This document shows, piece by piece, positions 1 through 9,316 of a DNA stretch of 39,309 nucleotides; positions within the stretch are counted from its first letter, which is position 1, and each line of letters begins with the position of its first letter. The notes under the pieces were generated by a model. It was not told where the DNA came from. It worked only from the letters and a program-made list of their open reading frames with translations, and did no database searches. Made by a program: the position numbers and the translations under genes. The stretch comes from an uncultured Muribaculaceae bacterium (lineage in GTDB: Bacteria > Bacteroidota > Bacteroidia > Bacteroidales > Muribaculaceae), in the NCBI GenBank assembly GCA_910577465.1, contig CAJTMM010000025.1, forward strand, positions 1 to 39,309, in the 5' to 3' direction.

Positions 1-32
1 CCAATTATTATATGTCTAATTAACTATTTAGT

Positions 33-3000
33 ATGAAAAAGCTGTTTTTATTACTATTGATGGCCATTACGGTATCGGTGGTGTCGGCACAGACACGCAC
101 GATAACCGGACAGGTTGTCTATGCAGGCGACGGCGAGCCTATGATAGGCGCTTCGGTAGTGCCTATCGGCGGTGGTCAAGGTGCGGCCACTAATGCCGAC
201 GGTGAATTCTCGTTGAAGGTTCCCGCATCAGTACAGAAAATCCGCGTATCGTTCGTGGGTATGATGCCGCAGGAAGTGCCTGTCAGCAACGAAAAAATGC
301 TCATTAAGCTTACCAATGTCGACAACCGTCTCGACGAAGTGATGGTGGTGGCTTACGGTACAGCCAAGAAATCGGCATATACAGGTGCCGCCTCCACAAT
401 CGACGCTTCTAAAATCGAAGACCGTCTGGTATCCAACCTCGAGAACGCACTCTCCGGTACCATGGCAGGTGTGCAGACCACAAGCGCCAACGGTCAGCCC
501 GGACAGGGTGCTACCATACGTATCCGCGGTTTCGGTTCTATCAATGCATCGATGACCCCGCTCTACGTACTCGACGGTGTGCCCTTCGACGGCGATATGG
601 CAGCCATCAACCCCAACGACATCGAATCGATGACAGTGTTGAAGGACGCCGCTGCCGCTGCCCTCTACGGTGCCCGCGGTGCCAACGGTGTAATCCTCAT
701 CACCACCAAGTCAGGTTCGGAAGGCCCCGCCAAGATTACAGTTGATGCACGCTGGGGTGCCACCTCACGCGGCGTGTCGAACTACGACGTGATCAACAGC
801 CCGGCTCAATATATGGAAGTACTTTACGGTGCTGCCCGCAACAACGCCATCTACAACCTCGGCTACACCCCCGACGCTGCTCATGCCTACGCCAACTCAC
901 AGGTGTATGACAAGCGTGCCGACGGTACCGGCTACGGTTTGACCGGTGTGCGTATCTTCACTGTGCCCGACGGACAGTCGCTCATAGGCACCAACGGCAA
1001 AATCAACCCCAACGCCACCCTCGGATGGTCGGACGGACAATACTTCTACACCCCCGACGACTGGTCGGACGGCACATTCCGCACCGGCTTCCGTCAGGAA
1101 TACAACGTGAGCATCTCGGGCGGTAACGACCGTTTGAAATTCTACGCTTCGTTCGGTTACCTCGATGACGAAGGTATCATCCGCAAATCGGCTTACGAAC
1201 GCTTCTCCACCCGTACCACCATTGACTATCAGGCAAAGAAATGGTTGAAGATCGGTACCAACATGTCGTATGCACACGCTACACAGAACGTACCTCAGAA
1301 CCAGACCTCAGCAGCCAGCACAGGCAACGCCTTCATGATGGCAAACACCATCGCCCCCGTATACCCGATGTATGTACGCGACGCTTCAGGTGTGATCATG
1401 ACCAACTCCATGACCGGCGAACCTATCTACGACTACGGTGACAAAACCTGTACCAACGTTAAGCGCCAGTTCCTCGGCGGTGCCAACCCTGTAGGTGACC
1501 TCGCTTACGGTGTATCAGACAATATCGTTGACGTATTCAACGGCAAATGGTATGCAATCATTAATCCCCTCGAAGGTTTGACCATAACCGGTTCGGTAGG
1601 TTTGAACGTCGACAACACCCGTTTCCACTACCTCCTCACCCCGCTTTACGGACAGCAGGTACAGACCGGCGGTGTCGCTCAGCAGCAGGGCTCCACAACT
1701 TCCGCCCTCAACCTCCAGGCTCTTGCCAACTACCGCCGTACATTCTGGGAAAAACACACATTTGATGTGTTACTCGGTTACGAAAGCTACTCACAGAAAG
1801 CTGAATCACTCTCAGCACTTGGTTACGGACTCTACAAATGGGACAACTGGACCGTAAACAACACCCTCGAAAACGAAAAGCGTAAAGGCTACGGCTCATA
1901 CGGCGAATACGCCACCCGCGGTATCTTCGCCCGCTTGAACTACGACTACGACAACCGCTACTTCTTCAGCGCAAGCTATCGTCGCGATGCTTCATCACGT
2001 TTCCATCCCGACCACCGCTGGGGTAACTTCTTCTCAGTATCGGCAGCATGGGACCTCGCCCACGAAAGCTTCATGGAAAATACCAAGGACTGGCTCGACC
2101 AATTGAAGGTGCGCGGTTCTTACGGTCAGCAGGGTAACGACAACATCGGCAACAACTACGCTTACATCGACCAGTACTCTCTCGGTATTTCCGGTGGTGC
2201 ATGGACCGACGGCGAACTCGTATGGAAAGGCAACCCCGAACTCACCTGGGAGAAATCAAACGCCTACAACATCGGTGTTGACTTCAGCTTCAAGAAAGGT
2301 CTGGTTTCAGGTAGCATCGAATACTTCAGCCGCGAAACCGAGGACATGCTCTACAACAAACCCGTATCACCCTCTCTGGGCTACAGCTCATACCCGATGA
2401 ACATCGGTTCGATGCGCAACTTCGGTGGTGAATTTGAAGTAAATGTACGCCCCATAGTGACCCGTAACATCACATGGGAACTCAACGCCAACCTCACACT
2501 GCTCAAGAACGAAGTTGTGAAACTGGCTCCCGAGCTCCACGGCGAATGGATCAGCGGTACTAACTACTACCACGAAGGTCAGTCACGCTATCAGCTTTAC
2601 ATCAGCAAATACGCAGGTGTTGACAAAGCTACCGGTGAAGCTCTCTACTGGGCAGCCAAGACCGATGCCGACGGCAACAAGCAGGAGTACACCACCAACA
2701 ACTATACTGAAGCCTACAACACCAACCGTTGCGCTACCGGCGACCTTCTCCCCGACGGATACGGCGGTTTCGGCACCACACTCCGTGCCTACGGTTTTGA
2801 TTTCAGCGTACAGTTCGCATATCAGTTCGGCGGCCGTATCTTCGATTCAGGTTACCAAGGCTTGATGGGTACCGGCTACACCACTGAACAGGGTAAGAAC
2901 TTCCACAAGGATGTGCTCAACGCATGGACACCCGAGAACCCCAACTCTAACATCCCCCGTATGGACACAAGCAACTCTTACTCCATCGTGACAAGCGACC

Positions 3001-3239
3001 GCTTCCTGGTTTCATCCAACTATCTCTCGCTCAACAATATCACCATCGGCTACACTTTCTCTAACAAGATAGTGAAAAAACTCGGTCTCGAAAGTCTCCG
3101 CGTGTACGGTGTGGCAGACAACCTCGCAATATGGAGCGCACGCAAGGGTCTTGACCCCCGCCAGAGCTACATTTCAGGTGTCAACACCACATACTCAGCC
3201 GTTCGTAACATCTCCGGTGGTGTGAAAGTGGTATTCTAA
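33..3239 (+). CDS. SusC/RagA-family TonB-linked outer membrane transporter
   Basis: Imports a nutrient across the outer membrane, powered by TonB, with the SusD-like lipoprotein encoded next as its lid. The 1068-residue product has a signal peptide (MKKLFLLLLMA..., ending VSAQ near residue 20) and a carboxypeptidase-regulatory-like beta-sandwich at about 22-100 (ITGQVV, GEPMIGASV, NADGEFSL). Next come a TonB-box-like stretch (DEVMVVAYGT) and a plug domain at about 105-230 with the family signatures IRIRGFGSINASMTPLYVLD and LKDAAAAALYGARGANGV. A long beta-barrel follows, ending in VKVVF with a terminal Phe, as usual for barrel proteins. Length is normal for the family. The ATG at 33 gives an ideal signal peptide. 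The substrate cannot be read from sequence, and no glycoside hydrolase is nearby; a peptide or glycan are both possible. Only 32 bases lie upstream, so no promoter was judged. Confidence 0.95.
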   Translation: MKKLFLLLLMAITVSVVSAQTRTITGQVVYAGDGEPMIGASVVPIGGGQGAATNADGEFSLKVPASVQKIRVSFVGMMPQEVPVSNEKMLIKLTNVDNRLDEVMVVAYGTAKKSAYTGAASTIDASKIEDRLVSNLENALSGTMAGVQTTSANGQPGQGATIRIRGFGSINASMTPLYVLDGVPFDGDMAAINPNDIESMTVLKDAAAAALYGARGANGVILITTKSGSEGPAKITVDARWGATSRGVSNYDVINSPAQYMEVLYGAARNNAIYNLGYTPDAAHAYANSQVYDKRADGTGYGLTGVRIFTVPDGQSLIGTNGKINPNATLGWSDGQYFYTPDDWSDGTFRTGFRQEYNVSISGGNDRLKFYASFGYLDDEGIIRKSAYERFSTRTTIDYQAKKWLKIGTNMSYAHATQNVPQNQTSAASTGNAFMMANTIAPVYPMYVRDASGVIMTNSMTGEPIYDYGDKTCTNVKRQFLGGANPVGDLAYGVSDNIVDVFNGKWYAIINPLEGLTITGSVGLNVDNTRFHYLLTPLYGQQVQTGGVAQQQGSTTSALNLQALANYRRTFWEKHTFDVLLGYESYSQKAESLSALGYGLYKWDNWTVNNTLENEKRKGYGSYGEYATRGIFARLNYDYDNRYFFSASYRRDASSRFHPDHRWGNFFSVSAAWDLAHESFMENTKDWLDQLKVRGSYGQQGNDNIGNNYAYIDQYSLGISGGAWTDGELVWKGNPELTWEKSNAYNIGVDFSFKKGLVSGSIEYFSRETEDMLYNKPVSPSLGYSSYPMNIGSMRNFGGEFEVNVRPIVTRNITWELNANLTLLKNEVVKLAPELHGEWISGTNYYHEGQSRYQLYISKYAGVDKATGEALYWAAKTDADGNKQEYTTNNYTEAYNTNRCATGDLLPDGYGGFGTTLRAYGFDFSVQFAYQFGGRIFDSGYQGLMGTGYTTEQGKNFHKDVLNAWTPENPNSNIPRMDTSNSYSIVTSDRFLVSSNYLSLNNITIGYTFSNKIVKKLGLESLRVYGVADNLAIWSARKGLDPRQSYISGVNTTYSAVRNISGGVKVVF

Positions 3240-3262
3240 CAATCGATTAAAATAACGCAACA

Positions 3263-4861
3263 ATGAAAACATTAAAATATATATCGGGCTTTGCCATCGC
3301 AGCAGTGATGCTCGCGTCGTGCAACGACCTCGACACCGAGCCGCTGGGAAGCACAGTGACTGCCGACCAAAAGAACGATGTGCTGAAAGCCGACCCTGAA
3401 ATGGCTGAAGCAGCATTGCTCACCATAGCCCAGCATATGCAGAACCGCTACTCAATCTGGTCGTCACGTAACGATACAGACTTCGGTGTACCCTCCATCA
3501 TGGTAGGTTTGGACAACCGTGGTATGGACGTGTTCGGAACCATGTCGCAATACGACTTCTACCAGTCAGAGACTATGTTTGCCGACATCCGCGCCACATC
3601 CAACTTCACCAACCTTATCTGGCGTACTCTCTACAAGCAGATATACGTGTCCAACGGTCTTATCAAAACCATAGACTACAATACCCAGGACCCCAAACTG
3701 ATGAACTACCTCGCACAGGCTCTCGGTGTACGTGCATTCGACTATTTCTGGTTGGCACAGCTCTATCAGCAGCCCTACATGAACAACCAGACCCAGCCCT
3801 GTGTGCCTATCATCACCAACGAGAACGAGGACGAAGCTTCGGCAAACGGTGCGCCCCGCGCCACTGTTGAAGAGGTGTACGCCCAAATCCTCAAGGACCT
3901 GGACAAGGCTATAGAATTGTTCGACGCTCTCGGAGTGAACAGCGCTACCGACCGTCTGGACAAACGATTCCTCAACGGCAGCAACGCCCGCGGTCTCCGT
4001 GCCCGTGTGTACATGAACATGAACCGCTGGGCTGATGCAGCCGCCGACGCTCAATATGCAATCCAGCATGCCGGTGCCACCCCCTACTCCGTGGCTCAGC
4101 TCCGCGCCAAAGCATGCTTCTGGGATGCAGCCGACGCTTCATGGATATGGGCTATCACAGTTGAAGAGACCGACGACGTGGCATCGACACCCTGGTGTAA
4201 CTTCGGTTCGATGATGAGCTCGCTCCAGTACGGCTACACCGGCGACGGTGACCCCCGCTCAGGCAACCATGCCCTCATCGACGGTATACCCAACACCGAC
4301 GTGCGCAAGGGCTGGTGGCTCGACTCCAACGGTACCTCACAGAACCTTACCGCCGCTGAAAAAGCGTGGTTGGCTTACGAAGGCTACGACTCACAATATA
4401 TCAATGTGAAATTCGGTGCCTACAACAACAATCCCGAGACTAAGGCTTATGCAGGCGACATACCCTTGATGCGTATCGAGGAGATGTACCTGATACTTGC
4501 CGAAGCCCAGGCAATGGGCGGCAACCCCGGTGCCGGTGCCACCACACTTTCCGATTTCGTGAAAGCTAACCGCGACCCGCAGTACACATTTACCGGAAGC
4601 TCGGCAGAAGCAGTACAGGAAGAGGTGTTCCGTCAGCGTCGTATCGAGCTTTGGGGTGAAGGTCTGATATGGTTCGACATCATGCGTCTCAACAAGGCGA
4701 TAGACCGTCGCGGCGGTGGTTATCCCGCAGAAGCCACATTCCTGATTCCTTCCGGCGATGCCGTACGTATATTCCAAATCCCGCAGGGTGAGATGGAGGC
4801 AAACAATGCCATCACCGAAAACAATCCGGTAGGTACCGCACCCCGTCCTGTAACGGAATAA
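3263..4861 (+). CDS. SusD/RagB-family nutrient-binding outer membrane lipoprotein
   Basis: Surface lipoprotein that caps the SusC-like barrel and helps capture its substrate. The 532-residue product has a lipoprotein signal peptide with Cys20 (AVMLASC followed by NDLDTEP), the usual SusD start. SusD-type features are the helical TPR-like region around 105-270 (RVYMNMNRWADAAADAQYAI) and the C-terminal RagB/SusD block with PLMRIEEMYLILAEA and FRQRRIELWGEGLIWFDIMR. It lies 23 nt behind the susC-like stop on the same strand, so co-transcription is very likely. Length fits the family. Ligand specificity is not predictable from sequence alone. Confidence 0.95.
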   Translation: MKTLKYISGFAIAAVMLASCNDLDTEPLGSTVTADQKNDVLKADPEMAEAALLTIAQHMQNRYSIWSSRNDTDFGVPSIMVGLDNRGMDVFGTMSQYDFYQSETMFADIRATSNFTNLIWRTLYKQIYVSNGLIKTIDYNTQDPKLMNYLAQALGVRAFDYFWLAQLYQQPYMNNQTQPCVPIITNENEDEASANGAPRATVEEVYAQILKDLDKAIELFDALGVNSATDRLDKRFLNGSNARGLRARVYMNMNRWADAAADAQYAIQHAGATPYSVAQLRAKACFWDAADASWIWAITVEETDDVASTPWCNFGSMMSSLQYGYTGDGDPRSGNHALIDGIPNTDVRKGWWLDSNGTSQNLTAAEKAWLAYEGYDSQYINVKFGAYNNNPETKAYAGDIPLMRIEEMYLILAEAQAMGGNPGAGATTLSDFVKANRDPQYTFTGSSAEAVQEEVFRQRRIELWGEGLIWFDIMRLNKAIDRRGGGYPAEATFLIPSGDAVRIFQIPQGEMEANNAITENNPVGTAPRPVTE

Positions 4862-4903
4862 TAAGTCAATACTGTTTTTCAACAAAACATATAAAACACA
4901 GAG

Positions 4904-5752
4904 ATGAAAATAACAAAATTATATATAGCAGCACTGTTCGCATCGCTATCACTCGCATCGTGCAGCGACAGCGGATATTGGAACGAAGCCTCGCAGGACG
5001 GCGATGTGGTAGCTTTCCAGCAATCGAGTGTGACGGCTACATACTCGTTGGGTGAATCGACTGTAACCACAGTGCAGTTGGTACGCACCAACAGCTCGGA
5101 AGCCATCACCCTCCCCGTGACCGTACTCGAGAACGACGGTGTCAATTGCCCCGCATCAATCCAGTTCGAAGCCGGCAGCAAGGTGACAACCACCTCGTTT
5201 GACGTAACCAACGGCGAAGCCGGAAAAACCTACAAGGCAAAAGTGGTGTTCCCGAATCAATATGCCGGAAGCACCAAGATGGATACCTGCAACGTGTCCA
5301 TCAGCATCGATTACCTCTGGGTATCGCTCGGCATAGGTATGTACTACGACGGTATGATTCAGGATAACCCCGTGGATGTGGAAATCCAGAAGGCAGACGG
5401 CTTCAAACGCTGGCGCGTGAAGCAACCTTATGCCACCACCTATGAAGCCAACTCAACCTTCAGCTTCGGTGTTGCCGCTGGCAGCGGACCTGACTGGGTG
5501 GTATTCTATGAATTGGCCAACGGCTCACTCGCCCTTGTTCCGTTCAATACGGGTATCAATTACCAAGGTCAGGCGAACTATCCCATCTGGTGGTACAATC
5601 CCGCAAACTTCCAGGGCATGAACAATGACAACTGCCAGTGGCTTGACGAAGGTCTTGCAGGTTTCGGTCCCATGTTCTATATCCCCGGATTAGGCATATT
5701 GTTCGACGGTTCAAGCAATACTGACGTAATTCAGATAGCTCTCCCCGATTGA
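4904..5752 (+). CDS. Surface lipoprotein of a SusCD locus (SusE/F-position, function unknown)
   Basis: A 282-residue lipoprotein, third gene of the SusCD operon, 42 nt behind the susD-like stop. The signal peptide ends at Cys20 (LFASLSLASC, then SDSGYW). Residues about 35-130 resemble an Ig-like/Calx-beta-type sandwich of the kind found in DUF1735/DUF4843-type Bacteroidales lipoproteins (VQLVRTNSSEAITLPVTV, GKTYKAKVVF). The C-terminal half is rich in Trp, Tyr and Gly (WWYNPANFQGMNND), as expected for a ligand-binding surface. By position it should be an accessory substrate-binding protein like SusE or SusF, but it is too divergent to name. A hairpin terminator follows about 30 nt after the stop, so the operon probably ends here. 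Confidence 0.85.
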   Translation: MKITKLYIAALFASLSLASCSDSGYWNEASQDGDVVAFQQSSVTATYSLGESTVTTVQLVRTNSSEAITLPVTVLENDGVNCPASIQFEAGSKVTTTSFDVTNGEAGKTYKAKVVFPNQYAGSTKMDTCNVSISIDYLWVSLGIGMYYDGMIQDNPVDVEIQKADGFKRWRVKQPYATTYEANSTFSFGVAAGSGPDWVVFYELANGSLALVPFNTGINYQGQANYPIWWYNPANFQGMNNDNCQWLDEGLAGFGPMFYIPGLGILFDGSSNTDVIQIALPD

Positions 5753-5781
5753 TACTGAAAACCTGATATATTGAATCAATA

Positions 5782-5823
5782 AAAGAGGCTCTTTCGGCAT
5801 TGATGTCGCGGAGCCTCTTTGAT
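5782..5823 (+). terminator. Intrinsic terminator after the SusCD operon
   Basis: Perfect 10-bp inverted repeat: AAAGAGGCTC at 5782-5791 and GAGCCTCTTT at 5811-5820, with a 19-nt loop and a short, T-rich tail (GATTCTTCTT). It lies 30 nt behind the lipoprotein stop. The U-tract is weak, so termination may be partial and some readthrough into the protease gene is possible. Confidence 0.7.
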
Positions 5824-5860
5824 TCTTCTTAATAGATAAGTCAGTTTTAAATAATATTAT

Positions 5861-8129
5861 ATGAAACACAGTCTACTTTTAACGTTGATGGTGGCTGCAT
5901 CGATACAGCCGCTGAATGCCCAGAGTAAGATATCGGCGGCGGGGCAGCTGTGGCTTAACGAAAACCGGGCTGCGGTGACCCGGCAGCGCGTGCATGTCAA
6001 GAACAATGCGGCGGCTGATGAGCCTGCGGCTTCGATTTTGGTTATCGCCACCTTTGCACCCGGATATTCCAGCCGTGATATAGATATCGATGGAGTGGAG
6101 ATAAGGGATGAACGTGCCGGTATGGCAATAATAAGCGTGCCGGTGGATGCTATTGAGGAGCTTGCCGGACAGAATGCCATAGCCACACTCGATTTCGGCG
6201 GTATGAAAGAGGTGTCGATGGATTTTGCCCGCACTTCGGCAAATATCGACGCGGTGACTACCGGTTCGGGGCTTACGAGCTACGGCGATGGCACCACATT
6301 TACCGGCAAGGGGGTTATAACCGGGCTTATGGATTCGGGTATAGACCCCAACCATGCCAACTTCAAGGATGCCGACGGCAATCTGCGCGTGAAACGCGTG
6401 TACAGCATGTCGGGCAATGACGGGAAATTCCATGAATATTCCACCCCCACGGACATAGCTGACTTTACCACGGAGAATGATGAAGAGACCCACGGTACGC
6501 ATGTGGCAGGAATCATGGCGGGCGGCTTCAGGGATCGTCTCACAAAGTATGTGAAGATGCCGCAAGGCGACAGCCCCAACGGATTTGCCATCCCTATCAG
6601 GGCGGCTGCAAACCCGTTTTACGGCGTGGCTTACGAGTCGGATATAGCCATGGCTGCCGGTACACTGTCGGATGCCAATATTGTGGAGGGTGTGCGCCAG
6701 ATAGTGGAATATGCCAAGTCGGAGGGTAAACCGGTGGTGGTGAACCTTTCGTTGGGCAGCACTACCGGTCCGCATGACGGCACTGACGGGCTGTCGCGCT
6801 ATCTCGATTCTTTTGCCGAAGATGCCGTGATATGCGTCTCGGCAGGCAACGACGGTGATTACCCCATACATATATCCAAGGATTTCACCGGGTCGGATAC
6901 CGAGGTGAAAACATTTGCCGAGGTTAATACCGCGGCGGTGTCCAACAACACGATGTCGGGCTGGGTGGATACGTGGTCGGCAGACGCCACACCGCTTGAT
7001 ATAACGGTAGATATGTATGACACTACCACAGGCAAAAGCCTTGGCTCGATAAGCACCAAGGGTGCCACAGGGGTGGTGTCGATGTGCAGCTCGGCGTACA
7101 GCAGATATGGCTATACGTACAATTCCGTGTTCAACACCTATTTCAACGGCTATGTGCAGATGCTGGGTATGCTCGATTCGAGCAACAACCGCTATAACGT
7201 GAGGATATCGATAACGGCGATACCTGCATCGACCAATGTTGCCTTGGCAGTAACTGCAGAGGGCAAGGAGGGACAGCATATAGATATGTACGGAAGCACG
7301 AGAGTCATACTCTCGGACCGCAGCATGGCGGGATGGAGCGCAGGTTCGCCCGACGGCTCGCTCAATGATATGGCGTGCGGCGAGAATCTGATCTGCGTAG
7401 GTTCGTACACCACACGTAATTATTGGGGGACCTTGAATGGCTCAAAACTAAGTAGAATAGTATTGGAGAAATATCCCATAGAGGGAATCAGCCCATTCTC
7501 GTCCTACGGCAAGACATTCCAAGGGGTGGCTCGTCCCGATATCTGTGCTCCGGGGGCAGGTATAATATCCTCGTACAGCACTCCATTTATCACGAAAAAC
7601 ATATCTAATCCTGATAATACTTACTGTGCAAAACTTACCTCGGGAAGCCGTACCGATTACTGGGGTGAGATGGACGGCACATCCATGTCGTGTCCGGTGG
7701 TGAGCGGTGTGATGGCGTTGTGGCTACAAGCCGACGCTTAAAGCCGCCGATATAAAAAGGATATTTGCCTCCACAGCCAAGAACGATACCCACACGGCGG
7801 ATGCTCCCGAACGTTGGGGCGCCGGTAAAATCGACGCGCTGGAGGGTATGAAGTATATCCTCGACGGAAAAGCAGCCATAGGTACGGTGTGGGCAGACGC
7901 CGACGAACGGTTGGTGGTAACGCCCGTTGCCGACGGCTATGAGGTGTTTGTGGCTGGTGAGACAAATCTGTCTGTGACGCTGCACGACATGCAGGGACGC
8001 GCGGTGGCTACCGCCCGTGGCGCTGACGGCAAGGCTACGGTGGTGACTTCGGGGCTGGCGCGCGGCATATATGTGCTGTCGGTCCAGGGTTCGACCGGAC
8101 GCCTCACACGCAAGGTGACAAAACTCTGA
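5861..8129 (+). pseudogene. Secreted S8 subtilisin-like serine protease with T9SS sorting domain, broken by a frameshift
   Basis: The upstream reading frame (5861-7741, 626 aa) encodes an S8 peptidase with a signal peptide ending near LNAQ21. All catalytic residues are visible: Asp158 (GLMDSGID), His211 (HGTHVAG), Ser608 (DGTSMSCPVVSG), and the oxyanion-type Asn in VSAGNDGD. It stops at TAA 7739-7741, directly after MALWLQADA. The protein clearly continues in the frame starting at 7728 (LKAADIKRIFASTAKND, then ERWGAGKIDALEG), typical of the C-terminal end of an S8 domain, and then a T9SS type A sorting domain ending GIYVLSVQG...RKVTKL at 8129. A single CCGAC copy at 7731-7735 where two tandem copies would restore the expected LQADPTLKAADIKR suggests loss of one 5-nt repeat. 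Without the second half the product loses the end of the fold and its secretion tag. Real mutation, phase switching or sequencing error are all possible. Confidence 0.88.
7728..8129 (+). pseudogene. Out-of-frame C-terminal part of the subtilase, carrying the T9SS type A sorting domain
   Basis: This stretch has no start of its own near the frameshift; the first in-frame ATG is at 7848 (MKYILDGKAAIG). It encodes the last helices of the S8 fold and then about 75 residues with the T9SS sorting-domain pattern: VTLHDMQGRAV, then GLARGIYVLSV, then a Lys-Val-x-Lys end. In T9SS proteins this domain directs passage through the outer membrane and is normally removed or used for anchoring. A free product starting at 7848 would lack a signal peptide and should not be exported. 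Confidence 0.8.
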
Positions 8130-8185
8130 CCACCCCGCCCTGCACCATAACGCGTGCATGGCACAAAGCGGACTAAAGCAAAGGG

Positions 8186-8220
8186 ACGCAACGTTAAAGC
8201 CGGGATGGCTTACGTTGCGC
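8186..8220. terminator. Possible bidirectional hairpin between the protease and aroB
   Basis: An imperfect inverted repeat pairs GCAACGTTAAAGCC (8188-8201) with GGCTTACGTTGC (8207-8218) around a 5-nt loop, with a small bulge. It lies between two convergent genes, where a shared terminator is expected. There is no strong T-run on either side, so the call is tentative. Confidence 0.4.
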
Positions 8221-8248
8221 CCCATTTGTATATCAGCACCGGAAATGG

Positions 8249-9313
8249 TCAAATATGCATGAGGTCGCGGAATATGTCGAGCGCGGCTGATATCTCGTCG
8301 GGCGAAGCGGTGCAGTCGATGCAGACGTCGCCGGGTGCGCGGAGCAGTGTGAAGTTGATGGTGGCGGCGTCGACATTTTTCTTATCGTGGCGCATTAGTT
8401 CTATCAGCGTGCCGTAGTCGCTGCACTTGAGCGATGGGGCTGGGTAATTGTCGGAGACGAATTGCGCCACCTGCCGCAGTATGGCGGAGTCGAACCCGAG
8501 GTGAATGTGCGATAGTATAAGGTCGACCACCAGCCCCCACGCTACGGCATGACCGTGGGGCACGGGAGTGCCTGCCGCCATAGCCTTGGACTCGAAGGCG
8601 TGGCCTACGGTGTGGCCGAGATTGAGGGCACGGCGTATGCCGCGCTCAAACGGATCCTCGGTGACTATGCGTTCCTTGACCCGGACGCTGCGTTCGAGCA
8701 GGGGGAGAAGCTGCCCGGGGTCGGCTGAGCCGAGGTCATAGTCCAGTGCCTGTGCCAGAGCCTGTGGCGACTCTATGAGGGCGTGCTTGAGCATCTCGGC
8801 ATAGCCTGAAAGCAGTTCGGAGTGCGGGAGGGTGCCGAAATAACGGGTGGATATGATGACGGCACATGCCTTGGCGAAGACCCCCACTTCGTTTTTCAGT
8901 CCGGCGAAGTTTATGCCTGTCTTGCCGCCCACGGCAGCGTCGACCGCACCGAGGAGTGTGGTGGGAAGGTTAATGAAGCGTATGCCGCGCTTGAATGTGG
9001 CAGCGGCAAATCCGCCAAGGTCGGTGACCATACCGCCACCGACGTTGACGAGCATGGAATGGCGCGTGGCTCCGGAGTCAGACAGCCGGTGCCATACGTG
9101 GGCGAGCGCGTCGAGGGATTTATGGTCGTCGCCGGCGGTAATCTCTATGACCTGTGCGGCGGCAAGGGCGGGAGAGTGCTCCATGAGCTGCGGCACCACG
9201 AGCCGGGCGGTGTTGGTGTCGGCGAGCAGGAACAGTCCTGATGGGGCATAGCCGAAAATCAGGGTATCAAGCTCGCGGGCGGGCTCGGAGGTAAATATCA
9301 GTTTCTGCTCCAT
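8249..9313 (-). CDS. aroB: 3-dehydroquinate synthase
   Basis: Converts DAHP to 3-dehydroquinate, step two of the shikimate pathway, in the cytoplasm; needs NAD+ and a divalent metal. The 354-residue product has the NAD-binding VNVGGGMVTDLGGF motif, the family block INLPTTLLGAVDAAVGGKTGIN, and metal-ligand segments SGYAEMLKH, LNLGHTVGHAFE and PHGHAVAWG. Length matches the family (about 350). It is the last gene of a minus-strand run, with its ATG only 3 nt after the HAD gene's stop, so it is probably translated from the same transcript. The C-terminal segment around 300-354 is ordinary for AroB. Confidence 0.95.
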   Translation of the reverse strand: MEQKLIFTSEPARELDTLIFGYAPSGLFLLADTNTARLVVPQLMEHSPALAAAQVIEITAGDDHKSLDALAHVWHRLSDSGATRHSMLVNVGGGMVTDLGGFAAATFKRGIRFINLPTTLLGAVDAAVGGKTGINFAGLKNEVGVFAKACAVIISTRYFGTLPHSELLSGYAEMLKHALIESPQALAQALDYDLGSADPGQLLPLLERSVRVKERIVTEDPFERGIRRALNLGHTVGHAFESKAMAAGTPVPHGHAVAWGLVVDLILSHIHLGFDSAILRQVAQFVSDNYPAPSLKCSDYGTLIELMRHDKKNVDAATINFTLLRAPGDVCIDCTASPDEISAALDIFRDLMHI

Positions 9314-9316
9314 GGG

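Noticed and set aside
5879..7279. A 466-codon open frame on the minus strand, antisense to the subtilase
   Set aside because: It is a shadow: the plus-strand frame has a complete S8 catalytic set and a signal peptide, while the antisense product is His/Arg/Gly-rich without any recognisable domain.
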